In this document: positions 26,963 through 35,414 of the stretch, one piece after another
Layout: each line of letters begins with the position of its first letter
Numbering within the stretch: the stretch's first letter is position 1
Assembly: GCF_001936625.1 (NCBI RefSeq)
Contig: NZ_MSDU01000003.1
Location: forward strand, 186,001 to 250,000
Source: Domibacillus antri
GTDB taxonomy: Bacteria > Bacillota > Bacilli > Bacillales > Domibacillaceae
Direction of reading: 5' to 3'
DNA length: 64,000 nucleotides
The notes under the pieces: generated by a model
Database searches by the model: none
What the model saw: the letters and a program-made list of their open reading frames with translations, nothing else
What the model was told of the DNA's origin: nothing
Made by a program: the position numbers and the translations under genes

Positions 26963-27080
26963 GTTTATTCCGACAAAAAACGCTGCTTTGGGCGTTCAAT
27001 ATGCTCATGGTGACTCCACGATCAACAGCGTCCATTGAAAAATCGACGGCTGTCTCCATTGCGAAGGCAGCTCTTTTTGT
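26963..27080 (+). ncRNA. Candidate structured small RNA of about 118 nt
   Basis: A strong promoter ends at 26956 and a terminator-like hairpin, GCTGTC / GGCAGC with an 11-base loop and a run of five T, ends at 27079. Between them ACGCTG (26980-26985) pairs with CAGCGT (27026-27031) and encloses a smaller AUGGUG / CACGAU stem with one mismatch. I do not recognise the family; it is not SRP RNA, 6S or tmRNA by their known core sequences. A 27-codon frame from 27001 runs through the terminator stem and lacks a ribosome site, so I think it is chance. The remainder of the 26775-27150 gap shows nothing else. Confidence 0.5.
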
Positions 27081-27150
27081 TTAATCCGTCTTCCCGTCTC
27101 TCATAAATGGTATATAATGAAAATAATCTTGACGCATTGGAGTGATCGGT

Positions 27151-28401
27151 TTGCATTGTCCAAAATGCGGTGCCGAAATAGGCAGCCATTCCCGCTTTTG
27201 TCCGGGCTGCGGTATGAAACATAAAAAAATTTTTTCATTCATTCGTCTTTTTACTTTTTCTTTCATCATTGCTTTGTTTGCCGTTGGGGGAATCGCTTTT
27301 TATATTTCAAATCAAAACACCCCCCCGCAAAACGGTTCACAAACAACGGGCGATCATGCAGCGGCCTCACTGGAAACCATCGCTCCTCCTGAAAAATTAT
27401 CATCAGCTGAACGGAAAATATTAACTGATATTATTTCTGTTACACAACAAAATGTTTACACGATTTTCACCGATTACGGACAAGGTTCCGGATTTCTGAT
27501 CAACGACCAGGGTGACGTAGCAACAAACGCCCACGTCGTCGAAGGCACTGTGGACGTTATTGTGAAAGATATCGATGGCATTGAACATGAAGGGACGGTT
27601 ATCGGATATTCAAACGAAACGGATGTAGCGCTCATACGCGTGCCGGATTTTGCCGGCTATTCTCCGGTGAACCTCGAAACGGTTGAACAAGCGCAAATCG
27701 GGGAGGAAGTGATTGCCCTCGGCAGTCCGCTTGCCCTTGAAAACACAGCTGTCTTTGGCTACATTACCGGTGTCGACCGCAGCTTTATGATTGAACGTCA
27801 TTCATTCGACAACGTTTACCAAACGTCGGCAGCAATCGCACCCGTCAGCAGCGGCGGGCCTCTCGTATCTAAAAACACCGGCCGCGTGATCGCCATTCAT
27901 TCAGCTAAAACAGCCGGTGAAGATACAATCGTCTTCAGTATTCCATATAAGGATGTGAACGATATGATCATGGAGTGGAGCCGGTCCCCTATGACAACAG
28001 ATGAAGTAACGAGCTTATTTTATTCAGAGGACGGCCGCTCCTTTTTTGACGAATATTGGACTGGCGATGCGTATTTTGATGGCGGTGAGTACAGTGAGGA
28101 TGCCGACTATGACTTTTATAATATTCCGGCAGACTGGTGGTATGTGGAAGAGCCTGTTGAAAACGAACGACCGGGCGAGGAGATTGATCCTGACATGTTT
28201 GAAGAGGAAATCATGGAAGAAGAGCCGTTTGAAGAGCTTCCGATCCTTGAAGATAAACCAATGCCTGGTACGGCGCCGATTCCCTATCTTGAAGATGTGA
28301 ACGATGACGGGCTGATTGATGTAAATGACGTGACAGAAGATGTTAATGAGGACGGCGTTATCAATGAACTCGATCTTGAAGAGCTCTTGATGATGCAATG
28401 A
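27151..28401 (+). CDS. Membrane-anchored trypsin-like serine protease with zinc ribbon and EF-hand-like tail
   Basis: A 416-residue protein of unusual layout. Residues 2-21 form a zinc ribbon (CPKCG...FCPGCG), followed by one membrane helix (about 30-53). An S1C-type protease domain (about 95-285) shows TNAHVV (His), ETDVALIRV (Asp) and VSSGGPLV (Ser; the usual GNSGGP is changed before the SGG). An acidic tail (EEEIMEEEPFEELP) ends in two EF-hand/dockerin-like calcium loops, DVNDDGLIDVND and DVNEDGVINELD. No PDZ domain is present, unlike HtrA. The start is TTG 27151, eight bases after GGAG. Substrate unknown. Confidence 0.75.
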   Translation: MHCPKCGAEIGSHSRFCPGCGMKHKKIFSFIRLFTFSFIIALFAVGGIAFYISNQNTPPQNGSQTTGDHAAASLETIAPPEKLSSAERKILTDIISVTQQNVYTIFTDYGQGSGFLINDQGDVATNAHVVEGTVDVIVKDIDGIEHEGTVIGYSNETDVALIRVPDFAGYSPVNLETVEQAQIGEEVIALGSPLALENTAVFGYITGVDRSFMIERHSFDNVYQTSAAIAPVSSGGPLVSKNTGRVIAIHSAKTAGEDTIVFSIPYKDVNDMIMEWSRSPMTTDEVTSLFYSEDGRSFFDEYWTGDAYFDGGEYSEDADYDFYNIPADWWYVEEPVENERPGEEIDPDMFEEEIMEEEPFEELPILEDKPMPGTAPIPYLEDVNDDGLIDVNDVTEDVNEDGVINELDLEELLMMQ

Positions 28402-28407
28402 CAGACG

Positions 28408-28552
28408 GAGGGGATGTCTCAATGAACTTTTGAGATATCCCCTTCCTCATTTCTATAGCCGGATATTCGATGAATCCGGCTAATCTTTTGTTAAATCGGT
28501 CTAAATGGGACAAAATTCAGCCGTCCATCCGTCATCCGCAACTTATGGGACT
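28408..28552 (+). repeat. Dispersed two-turn repeat, copy 2
   Basis: Hairpin GGGGATGTCTCA...TGAGATATCCCC (28411-28442 region), then TTTCTATAGCCGGAT and a central palindrome GCCGGATATTCGATGAATCC; the right part is partly degenerate (AAATCGGTCTAAAT, ATTCAGCCGTCCATCC). It lies between the protease gene and pyrP and probably ends transcription of the former. Confidence 0.75.
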
Positions 28553-28633
28553 GACTTGATTTTTTGTGTAGTCAGATGACTTTTTTTGAAGTATAATGAC
28601 TACAATTTGTGTGTTATTTTAGGAGGAATGATT

Positions 28634-29896
28634 TTGCGTAGTTATCAAATTGACGAACGGCCGCCGATTCCAGCACTTATTCCGCTCAGTCTTCAGCACT
28701 TATTCGCGATGTTCGGATCAACGGTACTGGTCCCGATTTTGTTTGGCGTAAACCCCGCGACAATTTTGTTGATGAACGGAATTGGTACGCTCCTTTATAT
28801 TTTCCTTTGTAAAGGACAGATTCCAGCATATCTCGGTTCTAGTTTCGCGTTTTTATCTCCTGTTTTTTTAGTTCTTGCAGATGGAAGCTACAGCCAGGCA
28901 CTCGGTGGATTTATCGTTGTCGGTGTGATCTTTATGGCAGTAGCCGGCATTATAAAAGTGGCCGGCACCGGATGGATCGACGTCGTTTTCCCGCCTGCTG
29001 CCATGGGCGCCATTGTGGCCGTTATTGGTCTGGAGCTCGTTCCGGTTGCCGCACAAATGGCGGGCATTATTTCAGATGGAACGGCCGAATGGACACCGGA
29101 CCGGAACACGATCATTGTATCCATGCTGACGCTTGCGATCACCATTATCGGCAACGTCATGTTTCGTGGGTTTTTAAAAATTATTCCTATTTTAATCGGC
29201 ATTGTCGCCGGTTATATCATTGCCGCTTTATTCGGCATGGTGGATTTGCAGCCGGTTCGTGATGCTGCGTGGTTTGCCCTACCTGACTTTTATCGTCCTG
29301 AATTTAACTGGACAAGCATTGCGATCATTGCCCCTGCCGCCCTTGTCGTCATTGCGGAACATATCGGTCATCTCGTCGTTACACAAAACATCGTGGACCG
29401 CGATTTGATGAAAAAGCCGGGTCTTGCCGTTTCATTATTTGGTAACGGACTCTCTACTGTACTGTCCGGATTTGTCGGTTCGACTCCGAATACAACATAT
29501 GGTGAAAATATTGGCGTACTCGCATTATCAAAAGTCTACTCTATCTGGGTCATCGGCGGAGCTGCTGTTATGGCTATATTCTTATCCTTTTTCGGAAAAT
29601 TAGCCGCTCTCATTTCGACAATTCCCACAGCAGTCATGGGCGGAATTTCATTATTATTATTTGGTATTATCGCCGCTTCCGGATTACGCATGCTCGTTGA
29701 AGCGAAAGTGGATTATTCAAAAACCACCAACTTGATTTTAACAACGGTCGTGCTTGTCATCGGCTTATCCGGTGCCACATTTACATGGGGCTACCTTCAG
29801 CTTAAAGGAATGGCGCTCGCGACTGTACTGGCTATTTTCTTAAGTTTATTCTTTGCCCTCATTAACAAGCTCAAATTGTCAAATGACCATGAGTAA
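28634..29896 (+). CDS. pyrP: Uracil permease PyrP/UraA
   Basis: A 420-residue nucleobase:cation symporter-2 (NAT) protein with about 14 membrane segments. It begins with the family block ALIPLSLQHLFAMFGSTVLVP, then LGSSFAFLSP, the AEHIGHLVVTQN substrate-site Glu and the GSTPNTTYGENIG motif typical of uracil permeases. The start TTG 28634 lies seven bases after AGGAGGA; the ATG at 28628 directly touches the ribosome site. No PyrR-type attenuator is visible upstream; a dispersed repeat occupies the intergenic space. The gene stands apart from a pyr operon. Confidence 0.88.
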   Translation: MRSYQIDERPPIPALIPLSLQHLFAMFGSTVLVPILFGVNPATILLMNGIGTLLYIFLCKGQIPAYLGSSFAFLSPVFLVLADGSYSQALGGFIVVGVIFMAVAGIIKVAGTGWIDVVFPPAAMGAIVAVIGLELVPVAAQMAGIISDGTAEWTPDRNTIIVSMLTLAITIIGNVMFRGFLKIIPILIGIVAGYIIAALFGMVDLQPVRDAAWFALPDFYRPEFNWTSIAIIAPAALVVIAEHIGHLVVTQNIVDRDLMKKPGLAVSLFGNGLSTVLSGFVGSTPNTTYGENIGVLALSKVYSIWVIGGAAVMAIFLSFFGKLAALISTIPTAVMGGISLLLFGIIAASGLRMLVEAKVDYSKTTNLILTTVVLVIGLSGATFTWGYLQLKGMALATVLAIFLSLFFALINKLKLSNDHE

Positions 29897-29898
29897 TC

Positions 29899-29932
29899 AA
29901 AAAAGGACCTTGCGCCGGCAAGGTCCTTTTTG
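29899..29932. terminator. Bidirectional terminator between pyrP and cvfB
   Basis: 14-bp stem AAAAAGGACCTTGC / GCAAGGTCCTTTTT with a 3-base loop between convergent genes. Confidence 0.9.
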
Positions 29933-29972
29933 TTACGTTTATCTTCGTTTGCTCACGTTCAGATGGCTTTCG

Positions 29973-30851
29973 TCACGCTTGTTCTGATTTCGATTTTGAA
30001 CCGGCATAGGTCCAGCCGTCTTCCTGGTAGGCTTTTCCTTCTTTCATCAGCTTTCCGAGCGCCCGTTTGAACGCGCCTTTACTCAAACCGAACCGCTTTT
30101 CAATTTCTTCCGGTAAACTTTTATCCCAATAGGGCATTTTTCCGCCGCGGATCATTAAATACTCATATATTTGTTCCGAATCTTCCAGCTGGCGTTCATG
30201 GCGGCGGCCGAGCAGAGACACGTTTACCGATCCGTCATCGTGCACATCGATAATCCGGCCCGTCACCGTCTGACCGACGCGCGGCTCCTCTTCACGCTGC
30301 GACGGGTGAAGAAACGCGCGGTACTGGTCCTCGGTAATAATCCATGAACCTGCTTTTCCGGTCCGATACACGATCCCGTTGAAATCTTTGTTTAAATCCG
30401 TTTTATTCGCTCTTTTCGCAATCTCCCAGATCTTCTCCTCTGTTGCGGGCTTCGCAAACAGGCGCCCATTTTTATCGAGCTTCAACGTGCAATATAATTT
30501 ATCCCCTTCAATCGGGCGTACTTCATATTTATACGGCAAATCATCTTCCGATACGAGCGCATCTTTGGAAATGCCGATATTGACAAAAACGCCCAGCTTG
30601 ATTTCTTCACCGACCACCTCTGTCCACGCATACTCTCCAAGCGTCATAAGCGGTTTATCCATTGTGGCCGCCAAACGTCCGCCATGATCCTGGTAAAGAA
30701 ATACTTCAACGGGTTCATCCGGGTCAAACCCATCTCTCACTTCACTTCTATGCAAAAGAACAGAGTTTTCCTCTTCATCCATTAAAAACCATCCGTATTC
30801 CTGTTCATTTTTCACTCTCAACGTGACAATCGTTCCTGCCTGCAATGCCAT
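29973..30851 (-). CDS. cvfB: S1 RNA-binding protein CvfB (YitL)
   Basis: A 292-residue cytosolic protein of the CvfB/YitL family. The N-terminal part (about 1-140) has two S1-like beta-barrels (GTIVTLRVKNEQEYGWFL; VNIGISKDALVSEDDLP). A third S1 domain follows (VGQTVTGRIIDVHDDGSVNVSLLG), and a C-terminal winged helix (RFGLSKGAFKRALGKLMKEGK) completes it. CvfB binds RNA and affects virulence factors in Staphylococcus. ATG 30851 is preceded by AAAGGACG; the longer frame lacks a site. Confidence 0.87.
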   Translation of the reverse strand: MALQAGTIVTLRVKNEQEYGWFLMDEEENSVLLHRSEVRDGFDPDEPVEVFLYQDHGGRLAATMDKPLMTLGEYAWTEVVGEEIKLGVFVNIGISKDALVSEDDLPYKYEVRPIEGDKLYCTLKLDKNGRLFAKPATEEKIWEIAKRANKTDLNKDFNGIVYRTGKAGSWIITEDQYRAFLHPSQREEEPRVGQTVTGRIIDVHDDGSVNVSLLGRRHERQLEDSEQIYEYLMIRGGKMPYWDKSLPEEIEKRFGLSKGAFKRALGKLMKEGKAYQEDGWTYAGSKSKSEQA

Positions 30852-30975
30852 AAAACGCACGTCCTTTCTCAAATTTCTCATTGCTTCTCATTATATCAGC
30901 TTTCCCGCACAGATGTTTAACATTCCGGCATGCCGGGTAAACTTACACCATCATATCATTGAAAGGTGAGAAAAC

Positions 30976-31107
30976 ATGATGGCGCGTTCAGGCGGAAAAA
31001 TGAAAAACCTTATCAAGCTCGGGATGAAATATGGACCGGTCATTTACCCGTTCGTTAAAAAATATTTAAACAAACGAAAAGCAGCAAAAGTCTATCGACC
31101 TCGATAA
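30976..31107 (+). CDS. Small basic protein, 43 residues (paralogue of 40051-40212)
   Basis: The frame reads MMARSGGKMKNLIKLGMKYG, PVIYPFVKKYLNKRKAAKVY, RPR. It has a good ribosome site (AAAGGTGAG, six bases before ATG 30976) and its own terminator. About a third of the residues are Lys or Arg. The block LIK-G-KYGPVIYPFVKK resembles LIKYGAIIAPIVYPKVKE of the 53-residue protein at 40051, so the two define a small family. The amphipathic, basic character suggests membrane or nucleic acid contact; the function is unknown. Confidence 0.65.
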   Translation: MMARSGGKMKNLIKLGMKYGPVIYPFVKKYLNKRKAAKVYRPR

Positions 31108-31141
31108 AAAAACGCCGGAAACTCGGCGTTTTTTTTTTTAT
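31107..31141. terminator. Terminator after the 43-residue gene
   Basis: Stem AAAACGCCG / CGGCGTTTT with a 6-base loop and a run of more than ten T. In the other direction it can also end the large gene that stops at 31223. Confidence 0.88.
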
Positions 31142-31222
31142 GTGTACTGTCTATTTCATTCATTAATCAGGCTATTTTTCCAGCACTTTTCCGTTGAAAC
31201 TCGCCATACCGGGTCTGCGGCT

Positions 31223-34200
31223 TCAACGGGCCGGATTCTGATTTCCTTTTTCCCTTCCGTTGTTTCCTTCCGACCCTGTTGTAAAGGACCATACATTTGA
31301 ACGCACTTCACCGCCAAACGAATCCTTCACTTTTACATACCAGCCGTGCTTTGAAGAACGCTTAAGGCTTCTCCAGTTCATTTCCGCCGTATCTCCATCC
31401 TTTACATCTGTCCGAGAACCTATTTTCTCTCTTGTGAAGACTTCCGCTTTAAAAAAATCCGTCGCCACCACTTTTTCTTTTGGCGTTAAATCCGTTTCCA
31501 CCACAAACTCGTCTTTGCCGGGATAATCGACTGGATTGTAATAGTTGTATTGATCCAAATACGGCGAATACGTCTGTATAAAAATTTTGTTTTCAATCGG
31601 ATTTACTTTCATTAATCGAAGAAAGCCCTGTCCGCCTTCCGGGCCGCCTTGATAGTCCGCCAGCATTTGATACACTTTCCGGTCTGCCGTGCCGTCACCA
31701 TCATCATCGATTTCATCGACAAGCATTTCACTGTCATGGTAATGGCCGGACAAAACAGCCATTACATTTTCGTTCGTTTTGACGACTTCACGAAAAATTT
31801 GATCACCGACCGGACTCCGGTTTCCTGAAACGAGCAAATATTCATGAAGGCTGATCACCGCTTTTCTGTCGGGATGTTCAGCAAGCACTTTGTTCATCCA
31901 GGCGATATCTTCATCATTCACACCCCAGCCCATGTAGAGCATGAGAAAATCATTGCCGTTTGAGCTGATTAAATCATAGTGGCCGCGGTTGTTTTTATAC
32001 GATTCACCGTAGTATTCTTTACCTGCAAAACGATTCTCGCCAAAATATTTGCTGTATTCCTTGTAATCGCCTGTTTTATGGCCAACGTCATGGTTGCCGG
32101 CCAGCACCCCATACGGAACCCGGGCTTTGTCAAGTGTACCCATAAATTCATCCGCATGCCTCCATTGATATGCTTGATCCACTTCGTCAACGAGATCGCC
32201 CGTATGAAAAACGTATTTTACGTTCAACGCCTCTTTTTGCCCGGCAATCCATGCTGTCATCCGGTCAAAAATATGCGGATAGCTTTCAGAATAATATTGC
32301 GTGTCCGACATCCAAACGAAAGAATAGTCAAACTCAGGTGTCGAGGCGATTTCATCCTGCACCATGACCTGTATTTTGCGGTCCTTTACGAAGTCCGGTC
32401 CTGTTACATGGCCGGTCAGCGTAAAGTTTTCACTGTTTTTCGCCACTTTCCATTCTTGCAGCTCCCATTTGGATGATGTGTAATTCCAGATATACATGGA
32501 AACCTTCCGTCCAATCAACGATTTCCCAGCCCAGTGCAGCACGACTTCATCCGTTACATCCATTGTTTCATCCACCTTTACTTCAAAACGGTGATACGGG
32601 AACTTTTCAATAGATGACGTTTCAATGTACTCTCCGTCAGCCTTTGCCATTTTGTCCTTCTCTGTCACGGCCTGTTCTCCAGTTGAAATGAGAGATGGCG
32701 GCGGTTCCATGGCGGCGCTGTTTTCAAAAGCGGTCACTTCGGTGTCAATGGCCGTATATTCATATCCGCGGTAAAAAGCAACGTCAAGTCTGTCTTTCGT
32801 TGGATCGGTCACTTTGACCCGAAGCTTCGTATTGTTTGAATGTATAACTGCTGCGCCATCTTTCGGTGATAGGGCTTCCGGCGCGTACGGCTGCTCTGCC
32901 ACTACCTTAAAGGATACGCTTTCTTTCTTTTCATTGCCTGCGCGGTCGACGGCCTTAAACTCAACCGTATGGTCCCCCGGCGTCATTTTGGCAGAAGACG
33001 TTTCAAGCGGCAATGTCAAACCTTTCCCGTCAAGCACGGCGGTTAAACGCTGTACATCTGAATACTGATCCTTCGCTTCTACCATAACGGTAAAATTCCC
33101 TTTATATTCATTTCCTTCTATAGAAGGTATAATGACAGGCGCGCTATTATCAACAACAATGTTTGCTTTTGTCGGAACAGTACCCTCCGCTTCTATAAGA
33201 TGTTCCCCTTCTTTTGCCTGCCGCGTATCCCACGTAAAAGCTTTCGCCGTGAAGGCATCAGTTGGAATGGCGAAATGGAGATCGGCGGCCGGCTTCGCGC
33301 TGCCGCCATCCCCGATGCTTATTTCTTGTTCCTTATCGTTGTAAGCAGGATCATAAATCGTCGTGCCATCCTCCAGAACAAGACGAACATTCTTTACGTA
33401 AAAATCATCACGGTTTTCTTCCGAATTCGTATCGAACGGGGATACTTTTGTGCCTGCCCGAATCGAGATTTTCGTCATTTCGTCCATTGTAAACCGGCTT
33501 GGGTCAACCGGTATGGTTATCGTTGTATAAGCATTGATCGTATCATCAAATATGTGCAGTGTTTGATCGCCGATGGTCACACCATTTTTAAAATACAAGT
33601 TCACTTTTCTCACATCGAAAGCAAAATACGCCTGAGACGGAAGTGCCGGAATTGTTTTGTCCGTCACGTCTTTCCCATCGATTGAAAGACGTGATTCATG
33701 GCCAAACGATTTAATCACTGCGGTTTTACTCAGCAGCGAGCCGTCTTCCACATTCAATCCTGTCTTCTCTGTGTTGTCGCTTAATATAGGAATGCTTGTC
33801 TGGTTAGTTTCCACTTCATTTGTTCCATCTGAAGCCTGTACATAATACTGCAGAATTTCCTTGCCGAGTAAATCCGGTGAATAAACGGTATGTGAATAAA
33901 GATCTGTTTCGGCATTTTTCGTCAAATCCACAGAAGTAAACGTGTCTATCTCATTTGTTTTGTAAAAGAGACGAACAGTTTTGACCACTTGATCGTCTGC
34001 CGCTTTAAATGACAGCGACACATTTTGACGTCCTGAAATCGGTGCCGTTTCCGTTAAATCTGTCACAGTTGGTGCCTGTACATCCACAACAGCCGTTTTT
34101 TTCAAGGCAGGAATTTGAATGCCTGCTACAGTACCCGGCGTCGCCTCTTCGGCTGCACTGCTGTACTTTTTCATTTCCGTATTGCCGGCTTCGCGTGGGA

Positions 34201-35068
34201 ACGTGAATAGAATTCCTTTATTCGGCGCCGTATCATCCATATTCGGCTGATCATGATAATAGGCAGCTGAAACATCTATTCCCGTATTCGTCGCAATCGC
34301 GACACCGCGATGGCTTGAATTAGCCATTCCGTTTGATCGCACTTTAACAATATTCACGTTTTCTTTCAAACGGGTGCCATATACTCTGTTAAAATCAGCG
34401 GCCGTTTTATTCTGATTGGCTGCATGGATCAACCAGTAAACCATCGTTTTACCGGACGGAAGAACAAGAGATTCCTGATCCGGTTTCCAGATTAAATCGG
34501 CTTCCGGCCCTTCAATTGGATAACGGTAACGGATTTTATAATCTTTCAAATGAATGTCTTGATCGGTATTGTTATACACTTCGACAAATTCATAGCCGTC
34601 GAGGCCGCCAACGTTTGTTGAATCCGGAACGAGTTCCGTGACGAGCAGGGCAGGCACTTGCTGCGGATCGTATTCCATGCCTTCAATAACCATTGTATAT
34701 TCCTCTGTTTTCGCTGTATTCCTTCCGTCAAACGCTTCAATCCTGTATGTGATTTGTCCGGATAAAAACTCGGAAGCGGCGATAACGGCTTCAAATGAAC
34801 CTGATTTTTGCCCGGCTGTCATTTCTTTTTTAAGCCAGCCGCCGTCTGCCGTCATTTTGTAATAGACGGTTACACTATCAATCTTCTTTTCATCTGTGAC
34901 TATTGCTTGAATCGTTACATCCTTTCCTGCTGATACAGATCCTATCGGTGTATGGGCAATAATCGGCGCTGCTGTGTCTTCTGCCAGAACGGCGGGAACG
35001 AGAGAAGAGATGGAAGAGAAAGATAAACTGCAGGCTAATACAAGTGCATAAAAGGATTTATTGTACAT
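31223..35068 (-). CDS. Very large secreted metallophosphoesterase with lamin-tail and Ig-like domains
   Basis: A 1281-residue exported protein. Signal peptide (MYNKSFYALVLACSLSFSSISS, cleaved near AVLAED), an Ig-like domain (about 32-125), a lamin-tail domain (LLVTELVPDST...GYEFVEVYN...HLKDYKIRY), more Ig-like segments, and a calcineurin-type phosphoesterase domain in the last third. The metal site is visible as MSDTQYYSE, VFHTGDLVDE, LAGNHDVGH, ISLHEYL and LSGHYHDSE. The end (ARGNWRSLKR-like WYVKVKDSFGG) is a fibronectin-like beta module. There is no LPXTG or SLH anchor. ATG 35068 follows GGAGAGG. Likely an extracellular nucleotidase or phosphodiesterase; the substrate is not known. Confidence 0.83.
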   Translation of the reverse strand: MYNKSFYALVLACSLSFSSISSLVPAVLAEDTAAPIIAHTPIGSVSAGKDVTIQAIVTDEKKIDSVTVYYKMTADGGWLKKEMTAGQKSGSFEAVIAASEFLSGQITYRIEAFDGRNTAKTEEYTMVIEGMEYDPQQVPALLVTELVPDSTNVGGLDGYEFVEVYNNTDQDIHLKDYKIRYRYPIEGPEADLIWKPDQESLVLPSGKTMVYWLIHAANQNKTAADFNRVYGTRLKENVNIVKVRSNGMANSSHRGVAIATNTGIDVSAAYYHDQPNMDDTAPNKGILFTFPREAGNTEMKKYSSAAEEATPGTVAGIQIPALKKTAVVDVQAPTVTDLTETAPISGRQNVSLSFKAADDQVVKTVRLFYKTNEIDTFTSVDLTKNAETDLYSHTVYSPDLLGKEILQYYVQASDGTNEVETNQTSIPILSDNTEKTGLNVEDGSLLSKTAVIKSFGHESRLSIDGKDVTDKTIPALPSQAYFAFDVRKVNLYFKNGVTIGDQTLHIFDDTINAYTTITIPVDPSRFTMDEMTKISIRAGTKVSPFDTNSEENRDDFYVKNVRLVLEDGTTIYDPAYNDKEQEISIGDGGSAKPAADLHFAIPTDAFTAKAFTWDTRQAKEGEHLIEAEGTVPTKANIVVDNSAPVIIPSIEGNEYKGNFTVMVEAKDQYSDVQRLTAVLDGKGLTLPLETSSAKMTPGDHTVEFKAVDRAGNEKKESVSFKVVAEQPYAPEALSPKDGAAVIHSNNTKLRVKVTDPTKDRLDVAFYRGYEYTAIDTEVTAFENSAAMEPPPSLISTGEQAVTEKDKMAKADGEYIETSSIEKFPYHRFEVKVDETMDVTDEVVLHWAGKSLIGRKVSMYIWNYTSSKWELQEWKVAKNSENFTLTGHVTGPDFVKDRKIQVMVQDEIASTPEFDYSFVWMSDTQYYSESYPHIFDRMTAWIAGQKEALNVKYVFHTGDLVDEVDQAYQWRHADEFMGTLDKARVPYGVLAGNHDVGHKTGDYKEYSKYFGENRFAGKEYYGESYKNNRGHYDLISSNGNDFLMLYMGWGVNDEDIAWMNKVLAEHPDRKAVISLHEYLLVSGNRSPVGDQIFREVVKTNENVMAVLSGHYHDSEMLVDEIDDDGDGTADRKVYQMLADYQGGPEGGQGFLRLMKVNPIENKIFIQTYSPYLDQYNYYNPVDYPGKDEFVVETDLTPKEKVVATDFFKAEVFTREKIGSRTDVKDGDTAEMNWRSLKRSSKHGWYVKVKDSFGGEVRSNVWSFTTGSEGNNGREKGNQNPAR

Positions 35069-35238
35069 GAAAATAACCTCTCCTCTAAATCAGCTTCCTG
35101 TTCAAGTATGTGCGTTCACATTCACCCTGCTATAGAAGAATGTCGAAATGAGGAAAACCCTTCTTTTGAGATCATGTAAATTATCCCCGATTTTTTTTTC
35201 GTTTATTCACAATTTAAAGGAGCGATGACACAAAAAAA

Positions 35239-35396
35239 AGGCTGTCTCAACCATTCATTGAGACAGCCTCTTTTCAGTTCTATGGCCAGATTTTTTGCAT
35301 TTTGGGCCGGTTTTCTTGGCGTTTGGGCCGAATTCCCGTAAATTCGGCTGTAACACCGATAATTCGGCCTAAATAATGCAGAATCCGGCCTATCGC
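35239..35396 (+). repeat. Dispersed two-turn repeat, copy 3
   Basis: Hairpin GGCTGTCTCAA...TTGAGACAGCC (35240-35268), then blocks beginning CCAGATT, CCGGTTTTCTTGG, CCGAATTCCCG (central palindrome with AATTCGG), CTGTAACACCG, CCTAAATAATGCAGAATCCGG at steps of 21, 21, 20, 20 and 21 bp. On the minus strand the hairpin is followed by eight T, so it can end the nrdAB transcript. The rest of the gap 35069-35238 shows nothing else. Confidence 0.8.
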
Positions 35397-35414
35397 CCAT
35401 ACTTATTTCACTTC

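Noticed and set aside
27001-27084. 27-codon leader peptide in the candidate ncRNA (Ser/Thr-rich)
   Set aside because: No ribosome site, and the frame runs through the terminator stem and T-run; leader peptides normally end before the terminator.
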